A stretch of DNA of 64,000 nt from Poecilobothrus nobilitatus (Eukaryota > Arthropoda > Insecta > Diptera > Dolichopodidae): assembly GCA_947095535.1 (NCBI GenBank), contig OX352773.1:108686950-108750949 (forward strand). Direction: 5' to 3'. Made by a program: the position numbers and the translations under genes. Within the stretch, counting starts at the first letter, position 1; each line of letters opens with the position of its first letter. Below the pieces are notes generated by a model that had not been told where the DNA came from, did not search any database, and saw only the letters and a list, made by a program, of their open reading frames with translations. Of the stretch, positions 1 to 13,983 are shown piece by piece.

Positions 1-543
1 TCATCACCTTCATAAAAAAAGGCTTATTGAACTTTTTTAAAATTTTTAAAAGTTCACTTTTAATTGTGTGATCTAAATGACCACATCTAATATTGTTTTC
101 ACCTACGAAAATTTCATTTTGAAAATTTTTTAACTCTTTCATTGGTACTGGGATATTATATTCTTTTTCGTCTTTTTCATTAAAATAGAGAGGAATAATA
201 TTGCCAGTGTTTATTTTTAAACAATTGTTTTCATAGTCAATTATAGATTGTAACGGTTTGAGAATGTTGTTACCTATTAAACCGTCAAATCTATCATGGA
301 AGTCTATTTCTAAGAATTCGAATTTTTCCTTAGAGTCCTTAGAGTCAAATTCGAGAAAAGAATGAATTATCGTTTTCGTATCACATGCAAACGTATTGCG
401 TAATGTTTTAATATTAATAGGTTCAATTTTGGATTTGTAAATTGGATTACAAATTCCACTATTTATTATGCTCATAGTAGCACCTGAATCTATAATAAAT
501 TTTAAAGGTCTTCCTTTTGATTGTATCTTTATATAAGGAATTT
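1..543 (-). pseudogene. pol: Gypsy pol start: retropepsin region (partial)
   Basis: This is the beginning of the Pol polyprotein, cut by the left edge. In the frame one base back from gag the minus strand encodes a retropepsin: the catalytic DSGAT motif lies near 470-495, and about 80 residues later comes the second conserved protease segment (FDGLIGNNIL, around 245-275). In the family this aspartic protease cleaves Gag and Gag-Pol. The frame stays open to position 1, where the linker towards reverse transcriptase would begin. The reading frame starts inside the gag tail, which fits expression by -1 frameshifting. I see no stop in the visible part, but an interrupted gag upstream makes function unlikely. 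Confidence 0.75.
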
Positions 544-1629
544 CCTGTTTTGATCCGAGGCTATTGAGTGAAAATTTTCAATTTCGCGATTTGATTTTTC
601 ATAGTTATCTTGTGTTTCGAGAGTATTAATTCTACGATTTATGGTAGTTGGGTCAACTTCTATGGTTTCGTAGTTTCTTTGGTTGTTTCTAAAATGGTTA
701 AAATTTTGTTGGGAAGATCGCGTATTAAAATTTTGTTGGGTTTTACGAGGATGGTTATGACTATTATATGTGTAATTATTATTATTAAAATTACGAGGTT
801 GGAAATCTGACCTAAAATTGTTATTGTTACTATGGTTGTTTGTAAAATTATTATTACTTTTATTGTTATAATTGTTATTCTTATAAGCACCATTTTTATT
901 TCTATTGAGATTTTTACTAAAAATATCATTTTTATTTTGATATTTGGATGGATTGTATTCGGCGTAATTACCTTCATACAAAATATCCATTGCATTTTCT
1001 AGAGATGTTGGGTTCCTACTAAATAAAATGGAACGTATTGGTTCCGGAAGTTTATCTTTGAAAATTCGCAACGCGGTTAAAATATTAGATTCAATTAATA
1101 ATGAAGAATTAGCTTCGTTTTTAATTTTATTGTTTAATTTTCTAAGAATTGCTTTGATTTGATTATATAGGTCGACGGGAGTAGAACGAAAGGTAACACT
1201 TTGTAATTCTTCAAATATTTCAAAAGCCGACTTTCTTTCACCAAAATTATTTATTAAGAGATTTTTAATTTCAGACCAAGTATTAATATGATTATTAATT
1301 TCTGTTATTTCCCTAGCTTTACTGATTAACTTAGCTTTAATTTTATTTAATAATATGGTTTGACTACTAGAATTATATTTTAAAACTAAAGGTATGATAC
1401 ACTCTACTAATTCTAGAAATTTAAATAATTCCTCACCTTTTCCACTAAATTATGGAAGATCACTTATATATCTCAGTGGGTCCAATGTTAAATGTAATTC
1501 TGCTGGTGTGGTTGTTGTTTCCTGACTGTTGGACACTACTTGTTGTTGACCGTTTAGTGCTGTTTGTTGTTGACTATTGAATGCTGCTTGTAGCACGCTT
1601 GGAGAAATTATCCCGTTATTAGATTCCAT
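529..1629 (-). pseudogene. gag: Gypsy gag with a nonsense codon
   Basis: The ATG at 1,629 opens a frame of about 366 codons that ends at 529. Its N-terminus is Gln-rich, followed by the capsid-like region typical of 17.6/297 Gag (a DPLRYISDLP segment then a SGKGE segment). The C-terminal third is very rich in Asn, Arg and Gln, as expected for a nucleic-acid-binding Gag tail without zinc knuckles. A TAA at 1,450-1,452 replaces what is usually a Lys codon, so full-length Gag cannot be made. The rest of the frame is open, which points to a fairly young copy. Confidence 0.75.
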
Positions 1630-2040
1630 TTTATTAGAAAAAATTTCTTTTTAATTAATTTATTTTATTAATTAAGTTTGTTATTTATTGTTAAGTTTGT
1701 TATTGGTGTTATTTAATTTTTATCTGAACTGTAATCTTAGCTTTTATCTTAACTGTTTTTAGCTATTGAAACATTTGTTTAAAGTTGTGTTTTTTTTTTT
1801 TTTTTTTTTATTAGATTTCAATTTTTAGATTTTGAATAAACGTTATTTTATTATAAAAAATTTTATTAAAAAATTTTTTTATTAATTTATTTATTATTAT
1901 TCTTTTTATTTAGTTTAACTTTTCAAACTTAAAATAAAGTTTTTGTTTGATTATTATTTGCTGATAATGTTTTTCAAAAGAACTTTTTTATTAAATTTTT
2001 TTTTTTATTGAAAATTAACGTAACACTATTGTCTTAAAAA

Positions 2041-2062
2041 CGAAATCCTACCGACTGCGCCA
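2041..2062 (-). other. tRNA-Ser primer-binding site of the Gypsy element
   Basis: The plus strand matches the 3' end of an insect tRNA-Ser plus its CCA tail (ATCCTACCGACTGCGCCA). On the minus strand it therefore reads TGGCGCAGTCGGTAGGAT, the standard binding site next to a 5' LTR. One extra A separates it from a longer match. It fixes the inner LTR border at about 2,063. Confidence 0.8.
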
Positions 2063-2575
2063 CTTACTTATTCGACAAAAGTGTGCTATAAATTTTACTT
2101 TGAAATTTAATAATTAAGAAAAAAAACCCAAATTAATCTCAGTACTTTCTTTATTCTTCACAAATTAATAATGATCATTTATTTTTCCTACAGTCGTATT
2201 TAACTTAAAATTATTCTAAAACTTATTCCTAAAATTTCTTATCGGCAAATCGATAAATTACAATTAGTAAAGGTTATTACTTTATCGGCTTGCTGTTATA
2301 TCAAATGCATGAAATTGTTACAACATAACTTAAATGCAATGTACAAAAAACCGTATCATATTTCGGGTCATTGTTTTGTATCTTCTTTATTAATTAAAAT
2401 GTTCAAAGAATAAGTGCATTGAACATTTTGTACTACGCAAACAAAAAATGTGTCATATTTCAGTTTATGAATTTGTTGTTGTTAAATAAATTGTTGAATG
2501 CATAAGTGCATTGAACAATTTGTTATTTTTATTTTCAAAATTGGGTTATTTAGAATTAGGTAATAAATTTGATTG
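2063..2575 (-). repeat. 5' LTR of the Gypsy element (outer end estimated)
   Basis: This AT-rich sequence lies immediately upstream of the primer-binding site in element orientation. It contains a tandem duplication of about 95-100 bases (roughly 2,337-2,525); both units end in AAGTGCATTGAACA. AATAAA-like signals occur on the minus strand. The outer end cannot be fixed without the partner LTR. Confidence 0.5.
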
Positions 2576-2749
2576 TGACATAATAAAAATTGTAAGATAA
2601 GCTAATTTGAATTTAAAAAGAAAAGTGAATTTGAAAAGAAAAGTAAAAAGTAAATTTTATTTTAGAATTTAATGAAAGGGCAATTTCGTTATTTGCGGGC
2701 AATCTTGTTGTATGATTTGTGGTGAAGAAGAGTGTGATGATATAACTAT

Positions 2750-2845
2750 ATACATGTCCATATCTAACTCGCTTCCTTTTGGTGGTTACAAACACCATAC
2801 CAAAGTTAATATACCCTATACTTTAGGTGTAGGGTATAAAAATTG
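2750..2845 (-). mobile_element. INE-1-like (family C) 5'-end fragment
   Basis: The minus strand reads TTATACCCTACACCTAAAGT, then a segment that includes CCACCAAAAGGAAGCGAG, then GATATGGACATGTATA. The same head occurs at 27,838, 41,108, 41,893, 44,171 and 45,094. Only about 95 bases remain. It abuts the Maverick-type gene at 2,866. Confidence 0.65.
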
Positions 2846-2925
2846 CCGCAACTGCCCCACCATGATTGGTGAAATCAGATATAAATAAAAGACTGTTGGC
2901 TTATTTTAATGTAGTAAAAAACAAA

Positions 2926-3420
2926 ATGAGCAGCAGGAAAGCAGTAGCTGACCTACAGTTTATTATTGGAAATAATAAGCAATATTTCTTGAAGGAATAT
3001 GCTTTAATAGCTGAAGGATCACTGATACCACTGTTTCTGTTTAAAGCACCTTACTCGTTCGAAGAGTTGAATAGTGATGTTAAACAGCAAAAGGAATTCA
3101 ATAAGAGACAAATAAATGGTCTTGACTGGGATGATGGATTTATAGAATATTCAGCAATTAAAAATACATTAAACGAACATTTAAATTCATTCGATGTCGT
3201 TTATGTGAAGGGGTACCAGAAAAACGAATTTTTAGATATATTTGTTTGCAATTCAGTAGAAGTTATCAATTTAGATAATGACATTCCATCTCTTCAGAAA
3301 CTAAGAAATTTCACAACCATTTGCCCTCACCATAACATTACTGAAAATTTAAAAAGATGTGCTGTAAAAAATTGTATGAATTTATATATGTATTTAATAA
3401 AAGAAAATAATTGGTTTTAA
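2926..3420 (+). CDS. Uncharacterised Maverick-associated protein (VYVKG family), intact copy
   Basis: This is an open frame of 164 codons from the ATG at 2,926; it is open from 2,866 but with no earlier ATG. The protein has an N-terminal region with a FIIGNNKQYFLKEYAL stretch, a WDDGFIEY motif near the middle, a DVVYVKGYQKNEFLD motif, and a Cys/His tail (CPHH, then CAVKNC). The tail could bind zinc. A decayed homologue lies at 37,150-37,590 inside the TIR-bounded Maverick, with matching KIYVKGAHKK and CAVKNC segments, so this belongs to the Maverick gene set. I believe similar proteins are scattered in arthropod genomes, but I know no assigned function. It stands alone here, beside the INE-1-like fragment, and is the best preserved gene of the M2 remnant. 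Confidence 0.6.
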   Translation: MSSRKAVADLQFIIGNNKQYFLKEYALIAEGSLIPLFLFKAPYSFEELNSDVKQQKEFNKRQINGLDWDDGFIEYSAIKNTLNEHLNSFDVVYVKGYQKNEFLDIFVCNSVEVINLDNDIPSLQKLRNFTTICPHHNITENLKRCAVKNCMNLYMYLIKENNWF

Positions 3421-3900
3421 AAAATATTTGTTTTATTTATTGTTGACCAAGATAATTTTCCTGACAAAAACGTATTTCATAAAATAGTCTGGAATAGTTA
3501 CACTGAGCTATGTGTAAATTTATTGGAATGTAGAAATCTTCTTGTTCCAATCTTAGTTTATTCTTTTCAATACATCTCTCAAAATATTGGAATATATATT
3601 CTCGTATAACCGTTCCAACCGTTAATCAGTACAGACGTGTTTGTCTTCGTTACTTAATTCAAGCAATTAATTTAATTAATTTAAACTCATAATTAATCTC
3701 ATAATTAATCTTTCTTTCTTGTTCACAATTTAAACAATAAAAAAATTTTTTTGTTTTTTTTTTGGTTATCAGAACTAGTTTTGAATTACGATAAAATAAT
3801 TAGAATAATCGAGTTGTAAATATTACTCATCATTACTTTATTTTTCGATTTAATAAAAAAAAATAAATAAAAATAATAATAACAAAAACTGCAATAAACA
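3421..3900 (+). other. AT-rich stretch without genes, includes L1 5' UTR
   Basis: No coding frame is supported. The last 250-300 bases are probably the 5' UTR of the L1 LINE, because they lead directly into its ORF1 ATG at 3,901. Its 5' boundary is not visible. Confidence 0.5.
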
Positions 3901-6550
<2,650 letters not shown>

Positions 6551-9500
6551 TAAGCCAAATAATACTTATCAAAGTAAAAATAAGTCTCAACTTTATAATA
6601 ACACTATTAGGATGTTCTATCACAATTGCAGTGGTTTAAGAAGTAAAATAAAAAACCTTTTTATCGACGCCAAATCATGCAATTTTAATATACTAGTGAT
6701 TACAGAAACCTGGTTGAGCGACTCTTTTAAAAATGAAGAAATTCTCGATAACAATTGGTCAATTTATAGAAATGATCGTAACTACCTTTCTACAGGTCTC
6801 TCTAGAGGTGGTGGTGTTCTAATTGCTGTCTATAACGGCTTTTCATGTGAATTAATATGTTCCAACAACTCCTTATCTTTTGAATACATTTTTATTAAAA
6901 TTCTTACTGGTAGTAAAAGTATTTATCTAGGAGTAGTATATTTTCCTCCAAATTCTGATGAATCCTCTTATTACGAATTCTTGGATATGTGTAAGTCTGT
7001 AATTGCTTTAATGGCAGAGGATGATAATATTTTTGTCTTGGGCGATTTTAACCGTCCATCTTTATCTTTTGTGATTGATGAACTGGATAATAAACTACTA
7101 CCAGTTAACTTTTTAGATGAAATTGAGTTTAGCATTATAAGTACATTTTATGGAAATGATATACAACAAATAATACAACATCCTAATAGTAATGGTAGAT
7201 GGTTAGACCTAGCTTTTTCAAATGCTTATGATGATGTTGTGGTTCATGCTGTCAATGATACAGATAATCTTTTTATCAACTCACTCCATCATAATGCAAT
7301 ATCAATAGAACTAACTCAAGCTAACCAACAATTTTCGAAGTCCTACAATAATGGAATTGTATATGACTTCCGTAACGCTAATTACGAAGGCATTAACAAT
7401 GCCTTATCTAATATAAACTGGTACGAGCTGTTAATGCAGCGAGATTTAGATTTAGTAGTTCTGGATTTTCATACAATTTTATCATCTATAATTGATAATT
7501 ACACGCCAAGGATACTAAAAAAAGATAAATTAATGGAATCTTGGCTAGATAGGAAACTCAGATCTTTACGTAATCGTAGAAATAAATTATATAAAATTAT
7601 TAAATCATCAGTTGATCCAAGCTCCGAAACTATTAATGAGTATAAAAAATTGGCTGATGAATTTAAAATAAAATGCATTGCATCGTACGATAATTACTTT
7701 CAAAATATTGGTAACTCCATTTTAAGTAACCCTAGAAAATTTTTTGAATTTGTTAATACAAAACGTAAGTCGTCAGGTTACCCAAACTCTATGTCCTTAG
7801 ATGGTAAAGTCTCATCCTGCCCTGATGAAATTTGCAATTTTTTTGCACACAAATTCCAAAACGTGTACCGGCAGTCGCAAACAGGGCATGAAAACGTGAA
7901 TTTCCAGACCTTAAATAACACTATTCCTCTCATTCAAAATTTAAACTTATCATTAGAAGATGTTTATTCAGAAATTAGTAGTTTAGATATTAAAAAAGGA
8001 TCTGGTCCTGATCTTCTTCCACCTATTTTTTTACATAACTGTAGTCATAATTTAACTGTCCCACTTACATTAATTTTTAACAGATCCCTTATGTCAGGTA
8101 CTTTCCCACAATTTTGGAAAACCTCATACCTGATTCTGATTCACAAAAAAGGTGACAAAGCATTAATAGACAATTACAGAGGTATAGCAATTCAGTCGAC
8201 TATACCCAAACTATTTGAAAAACTTGTTACTGATAAAATTACACCTATAATAGATCCTTATCTTAATCAAGAACAACATGGTTTTAGAAAAGGTCGTTCA
8301 ACCACCACCAACCTGATGGTTTCCACATCAGATATATTATCTTCTATTGAAAAAGGTCTTCAGGTAGACGCAATATATACAGATTTTAGTAAAGCATTTG
8401 ACCGAATAAATCATGATATACTAAAAGATAAACTGGCAAAGCTAGGATTCAGTGGCTCCATATTAAAATGGATTAAGTCATATGTCACTGAAAGAGTACA
8501 ATTTGTTAGATTTCAAGGTACTATATCTAAGCCCATTTCTGTCTACTCTGGGGTACCCCAAGGCAGTCACTTAGGACCACTTTTATTCAATATATATATA
8601 AGTGATCTTTCGAATTTCTTATCAGGCGTTGCCCACCTTACTTATGCTGATGATCTTAAGTTGTATCATGTAATTAACAATGATACCGATTGCTGTTTTC
8701 TTCAATCAAAATTGAAGTGCTTAGAAAAATGGTGCTGTGACAACATGCTAGATCTCAACATTAGTAAGTGCTATACTATGACCTTTTCACGGAAAAGATC
8801 CAAATTGATGCATAATTATTCCATACAAAACTACAACCTAGAATGTGTGAATCATATTACAGATTTGGGAATGATTTTGGATAACAAACTGAATTATAAT
8901 CTTCACTATGAATCAATGTTATCAAAAGCTAACAAAATGCTAGGTTTTATCAAAAGAAGAGCAAGAGAATTTAACAATATCTGGGTAACAATAACTTTAT
9001 ATTGCTCACTTGTACGCTCAGTTTTAGAATACGGTAGCATTATCTGGAATCCAGCCTTTCTTATTCATAGTACAAGAATTGAATCAATCCAGAAGCAGTT
9101 CCTCCTCTTTGCTTTAAGACATCTACATAATCCCAGAGACTTTCATAACCTTCCATCATACAATGAGAGGCTGCAGTTAGTCAATTTACTTAGTTTAAGT
9201 TCCCGTAGAATCTTACTATCTAACTGCTTTACATTTGATGTCTTATCCAATAAGATTAACGTCAATTTTATTAAAGATAAAATCAAAGTCAACAATAATG
9301 TCAGGCCCACAAGATATACCAAATTCTTAATTGAAACAACACATAGAACTGAATATGGGAAAAACGAACCCACAAACAGGTGTTGCATATTATTTAATCG
9401 ATTCGACAACATTTTCTGTGACACAATTTCAAAAAATGCTTACAAATCTAAATTACACAACATTCTTAAACAATCGTAAAACATTGACATAATTTATTTC

Positions 9501-10025
9501 TAAATGTCATAATTTATTAACAATAATATTTCCTTTGTTTTTGTTTTTTTTTTTTTTTTTTGTACATAATTAACTAACTATAAACTCAATGTAATAAAAA
9601 TTTAGCATAAGTATTATGTGATAAAAAGAAGAAAACAAAAAAAAAAAAAAAAAACCATATTAAAAGCATTGACTCATTTTACATACATAAAATAAAAATA
9701 ACTTTTGTCTTTATTGTACCTATCATAATTAATTTAATTTTAATAAAGTACAAAAAATTGTATCATCTTACATCTTTTTTTTTTAATAGTAAGACTAAGC
9801 TAAAGGCATAACTTAGCTTCTTTATATTGCTCTGAATGATTCATAATTCATACATTATAATTTTTAAATGTATCTAAGAAAAAAAAGAGAGAAAACAAAA
9901 GAAAAAACAAAAAATAAATTGTAATTTGAATAAATTGTAAAAAGAAAAAATAAATTGTAATTTTTTTTTTTGTAGTCTTAAGTCAGCAAAATAATGTACT
10001 TTTTTTTTTTTTTTTTTACATTTTT

Positions 10026-10310
10026 TTTAACATTAACAAAGAGGAAGCTGACACATTTTACAACTTAATTGATTTTCTTCAAGCTGTAATGATACACAAT
10101 AAAAATGCTGAATTAAATGTACAGGAATATATTATTAAATATATAAAAACGTCAAGAAAAATATGTTATGAAATTGCACGAGGAAATACATATGTATTCC
10201 AATACAACGTTGTAGTGTCCAATGCAATTATTCTAGATTGTTTTTTGAAATACCTGTACTACTAGAAAATAAAATTTCTAATATTTTATAGTCAAGAACA
10301 ACAATAAATG
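10026..10310 (+). pseudogene. Fragment of the Maverick terminal ORF (homologue of 61,237-61,896)
   Basis: Read in shifting frames, this stretch encodes a NINKEEADTFYNLIDFLQAV segment and then IIKYIKTSRKICYEIARGN. These correspond to INKDELEVFNKIFDFLQAV and YVNRYINLCEKKANGN in the gene at the right end of Maverick M1. Function unknown. It starts right after the 3' break of L1, which indicates that L1 sits in, or was recombined into, Maverick sequence. Confidence 0.5.
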
Positions 10311-10364
10311 AAAAAATTTAATTAATTTGTTTTTTATTATGAATTACTTATCGATAGTAGATAC

Positions 10365-10625
10365 ATATACATTTATACCAATATTCTTATATATTGTTTT
10401 AAGCTATAAATTATTTCTAGAAAATTCTGCAAAATAGTCAGTTCTTTGTTATTTATTTCCCAAATTTGTTGCTTCACTGAATCGTCATCTAAGACTTGAA
10501 ACGGTGGTATGAATTCTTTAGTTTCCATTAATTCCTCATCATCTACAGTGGATGTATTTCATCAACTTGAATCTCATTTTGTATATTGACTATTGAAGTT
10601 CTTTAGAAACAGAAATGTTGAATTA
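10365..10625 (-). pseudogene. Small acidic Maverick ORF remnant (STVDDEEL type)
   Basis: The minus strand encodes STVDDEELMETKEFIPPF, followed about 12 residues later by QIWEINNKEL. The plus-strand ORF at 33,515-33,764 in Maverick M1 encodes STVDDEELVLTQEFIPEG followed by EIWEVNNQE. The match in order and spacing shows that both derive from one gene. Function unknown; the protein is acidic. Confidence 0.5.
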
Positions 10626-10689
10626 GATGTAATTTTTCTCGGCCTTTTTATGAAATACCTGTATTTTTACGAAAAAAATATTAAATAAA

Positions 10690-11197
10690 TCAGTTTTGTA
10701 ACTATATAAGTACATATAAACCTGAATCTGAAAAATAAAGCAACTAAATAAAAGAAATTTCTACATTTTTTTTAAATTTTATGTTTATTTATGAATACCT
10801 TATAAAAACTTGTAACTTTAGTTTACATTTGAGATACCTTTGAGATACAAATATTATTAAATTACAGGTCTCAAAAACTCGCTTAAGACCATATAAACCT
10901 GAATCTCAAAAATAAAGAAACTAAATAAAAGAAATCCACACCCTTTTTTTTTGTTTTTAAAATTTTATATTTATTTATGTCATTTATTGGTAATTTGCTT
11001 ATATTTTACCAAAAGACCCAGATATATATATAATACTTAAATTTAAATTTTTATCGTTATAAACAAAATGTTCTTTTTCTTTTCTTTCTTTAATTAAATT
11101 AGAATTCTAAAATTAGAATTAGAAAAATATCAGTATATTTTTGAGGTACAAATATAATTAAATTGCGGGTCTCAAAAACCCACTTAAGACCATATCA
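10690..11197 (+). repeat. Local imperfect repeats of 60-145 bases
   Basis: The block with TATAAACCTGAATCT...AAAATAAAG...AACTAAATAAAAGAAAT occurs near 10,708 and 10,897. The block ATACAAATATTATTAAATTA...GGTCTCAAAAAC...CGCTTAAGACCATAT occurs near 10,842 and, diverged, near 11,148. No coding frame is supported. Confidence 0.55.
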
Positions 11198-11261
11198 GTA
11201 GGTAAAGTGGCAGTCTGTCATGGCGAAAAATCATGCCATATCGCACTAACCACTGACCTAC
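11198..11261 (-). other. Degenerate tRNA-like hairpin segment
   Basis: On the minus strand the ends pair (GTAGGT with ACCTAC). An A-box-like TCAGTGGTTAGTGCG follows, then a stem ATGGC/GCCAT. No B box is recognisable, so it is at most a decayed tRNA or SINE head. Confidence 0.25.
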
Positions 11262-11329
11262 ATTTTTGATTGATGAATTTAATGTAGTTCATTCTTGGTT
11301 AGTAGGTCAAAAACTTGTTTTAATTGTAT

Positions 11330-13030
11330 AAGCGTTGGTACTGCGGAAGTTTTCAGGCAAGGTTAATGATCTGCTGAATTAAGCTGAATTAAGTAGACGT
11401 GCTAATTTTAAATTATTTTAATTACTTTAATTCTTTACATTGATTCATAACTTAAGTAAAAGGATAATAAAAAAAAAATAAACAAAACAAAAATAAATTT
11501 AATTACATCAAAAATAAAAGACTAACAAAACAACTTGAACTCATTTTTTTTTTTTTTAAAACTAGAAAACTGTGCAGTGTTAAAAATAACAAATAGGTGA
11601 TTCAATATTTTAAATTTTTATAATAAAAAATAAACTTTTTTATTTTTGACTCACTTTTTATTTTTATTTTATTTTTATTTTAAAAAAGTTAAACAAAAAC
11701 ATGAATACAAATAAATGTATCTGTACAGTTTTCGATGCAAAAACTGAATTTGTAACGTGCAATAAACATGAACATTTTGCAAGAAACATTTTCACGGAAT
11801 CTGCCTAAATGCTCCTAGAGGGTGGTATTCTCCGTTCCTGGATCAGTATTTTGTTTGTGAATCATGCTTGGATTATCATGCCGGTGTGAATATGTTATTG
11901 AACAAGGTCAAAACATTTTTCAATAACATTTAAAATTAATACCCAGGACTTGCAGCTAAATGTCGTGATACTATAAAATATAATTCAGCATCTTTTAATG
12001 AAATGGCAAAAGACTACGAGTTACTGAATACGACACTGAGCAGAACGTCTGACAAATAAAAAGATCAACCGAAGCAGAATTTGGTTTTTAAAAAGTATGA
12101 GTTTCTCTCCGCAATTAATAGCATAAATGAATCTACAAATACGTTGACTAGTGAGTTAATGTCATCTATTAACTTAAAGCTACATAAGTTTTTTGACTCA
12201 AAGCTGAATAGTCAAACATCAGATGTTGCAGATAAATTGACTGATCAAATAGGTTCACTTAAAAAGGAAATAGTTAATTTGGGGTTAAATTAGATGTTAG
12301 TTTGGATACGTCATTCGATATATTTAGAAATCAAACAATTATATCTAATTCAAAATTCAAAGGACATTAATTGGACTCAGACTGATGAACCGTTCAGTTA
12401 CAGTTTATTTCATAATTCCTTTATGTTTGAGGCGATAACCTCTGAAACGGTGGAATACACTAATAAAGTGATTAAAGATGTTTTGGATTCAAAATCAAAT
12501 GCATCATCTAATAACCAATGACAATTCAATTCTTAATGAAATTCTTAATTCTTAATGAAGTTCAACACAGTTCTAATACTAAGAAAGTTCGGTTTGTTCG
12601 TCCAAATATTAAAGATATTAATACTGTCATCGAGCAGAAATTAACTAAGGATCAACATAAACCTGTAACTTTTCTACACTTTTCTAATTTTTTAAAAAAT
12701 ACTTTCAATTTAAATAGTGTTAAAATAGTTAATATTAGTCCTAAGAATCTTAGATATAAATCAAAATACAAATCTTTTAAAGTTGTTGTACCTATATCCA
12801 AAGTTAGCGAAATAATTAATTACAAGCGATGGAAGAAAGGTACAATAATAAAAAATTTTTTATGCAATACTAATTTAGAGATTTCAGCTACTAACACTTA
12901 CACGAAGTTCAACACCGACAAAAATAAACTTTTACTAAATCCTTTTGCTATCCCTTTTATTAATATAAACAACAATAAAATATTTTATTTCCATTTTAAA
13001 TCCATTTTAAAGTCCTTAAGTATTTAAAGT
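11330..13030 (+). mobile_element. LINE L5, 5' portion only (ORF1)
   Basis: This copy has a 5' UTR and most of ORF1 but no ORF2. LINEs normally lose 5' sequence on insertion, so loss of the 3' part points to a later deletion or rearrangement. The 5' border is uncertain. Confidence 0.6.
11701..13027 (+). pseudogene. L5 ORF1: PHD-like finger and ORF1p core, frame-broken
   Basis: The ATG at 11,701 begins a Cys-rich N-terminus (NKCIC, then VTCNKHEH). After a frameshift it continues HFHGICLN, GWYSPFLDQYFVCESCL, which together look like a C4HC3 PHD-type finger. A coiled-coil-like region follows (YELLNTTLSR; TSELMSSINLKLHKFFDSKL), then a basic domain at about 12,580-12,880 with YKSFKVVVPISKVSEI and RWKKGTIIKNF. 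The latter matches the S-F-K-V-x-V-P...W-x-x-G core known from ORF1 proteins of PHD-containing LINEs. Stops at 12,056 and 12,291 and several frame changes disable it. It lacks the poly-Asn tract and C-terminal domain of L1, L2 and L3 because it is truncated. Confidence 0.6.
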
Positions 13031-13059
13031 TCATTAAATTAAAAATCATGTTGTACTTA

Positions 13060-13430
13060 CCTTCTGAATTACTTTAATAAACTTTCGATATTATATCCCA
13101 AATATCTGAAAATTTTAAATCACTAGCTAATATAAAATTTGGGAATGCAAGACCGCGTTCTTCAAAGCTTTCCCCGCAAAATTTTATTCCTATCATATCT
13201 CCCGCATAAACATTTTTTGTACTATCTTTTACTATAACATGTATAGCACCTTTAATCCAATTGATTGGATCTGCGTTAACCTGGTTTAATGTAAAATTTT
13301 AGCTTACGACCACATATATTATACCGTTTTACGAAAGTCAAACTGACATTTTCAATAGAATACCGTATCATTTCTGAATTTACCAAATTTGCATCCATAT
13401 ATTTTTGTAAAATAATTTTTTTGGATATCT
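13060..13430 (-). pseudogene. Maverick DNA polymerase B, N-terminal remnant
   Basis: The minus strand encodes PINWIKGAIHVIVKDSTKN, then a GDMIGIKF segment, then FSDIWDIISKVY and a stop followed by SNS. In Maverick polymerase B proteins I recall an N-terminal region of the form W...A...I......D.VG......SDIW..I..VYQSN; the seen stop (TAA for CAA) falls exactly at that Gln. A frameshift separates an upstream part (MDANLVNSEMI...). Assignment is by memory of family pattern and is uncertain. It would be the partner of the polymerase C-terminus at 31.3-32.0 kb, but from the other Maverick copy. Confidence 0.4.
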
Positions 13431-13499
13431 TTTCACGTAAAAAAACTAAACACGACTTAACGAATAAGATCGATTTTTTTCCTTTTAAAAGGTTCTTAT

Positions 13500-13625
13500 T
13501 TGCAACATTGTAGATAAAAGATATTCTGATAAATTATAGTTCAATGAAAACCAAAACAAAAAATATTAAATTTAACCATGTCCAATTTAAAATAAAAACA
13601 AAGAATTTAAAGAACTTGCAATATT
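13500..13625 (+). repeat. Dispersed repeat shared with 23,998-24,125
   Basis: The stretch with AAAGATATTCTGATAAATTATAG...AATGAAAACCAAAACAAAA...AACCATGTCCAATTTAAA recurs near 23,998-24,125 in the same orientation, with a shorter version at 23,860-23,990. The element is not identified. Confidence 0.5.
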
Positions 13626-13867
13626 GTAGCGTAATTAAAAGATACTAATATTTGCCCGCTGCTCGAAAATCGAGCGATTCTAGATTAAATTGTAGTTATA
13701 TACTAAATTAACAGTCATTATTTAGCCTGGAAGATGTTCAGTTGCCCAGTAGCCACCCCGTGGAGGTATAATGAGCACTTGATTGTAGTTGGTATAGTTT
13801 TGGTGCTGGAATGATCCGAGGTACAGACAGTTAGCACTTTAACTAACGCTTCTACATCCGACCACCT

Positions 13868-13978
13868 CGCGCGCGTTTATTAACGATTTTTACCTTGACA
13901 CGATGTTTACCTTGACACGATTTTTACCATCACACGATTTTTACCTTGACACGATTTTTACCTTCACTCGATTTTACA
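13868..13978 (-). repeat. 17-bp tandem repeats at the Helitron 3' side
   Basis: Five imperfect copies of CGATTTTTACCTTGACA (plus-strand reading) lie just beyond the stop codon of the Helitron protein, next to a CGCGCGCG tract. They lie at the 3' side of the element. I could not identify a terminal CTRR with certainty. Confidence 0.7.
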
Positions 13979-13983
13979 CGAAT

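Larger units (their letters stand above)
1..2575 (-). mobile_element. Ty3/Gypsy LTR retrotransposon, 17.6/297-like, 5' portion
   Basis: The minus strand reads, from high to low coordinate: an LTR (from about 2,575 to 2,063), a tRNA-Ser primer-binding site, a leader of about 410 bases, gag, and protease running off the window edge. Gag and protease are in different frames, as in Gypsy elements. The tRNA-Ser primer is known from the Drosophila 17.6/297 group. The outer LTR end is an estimate, because the second LTR is outside the window. Gag carries a nonsense codon, so this copy is inactive. Confidence 0.8.

Noticed and set aside
9143..9424. 93-residue minus frame, and its copy on the plus strand at 63,076-63,357
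   Set aside because: Antisense shadows of the intact LINE reverse transcriptase C-terminus; conserved only because L1 and L4 are near-identical.
11198..11261. Functional tRNA gene
   Set aside because: No B box and poor arms; listed only as a degenerate tRNA-like segment.
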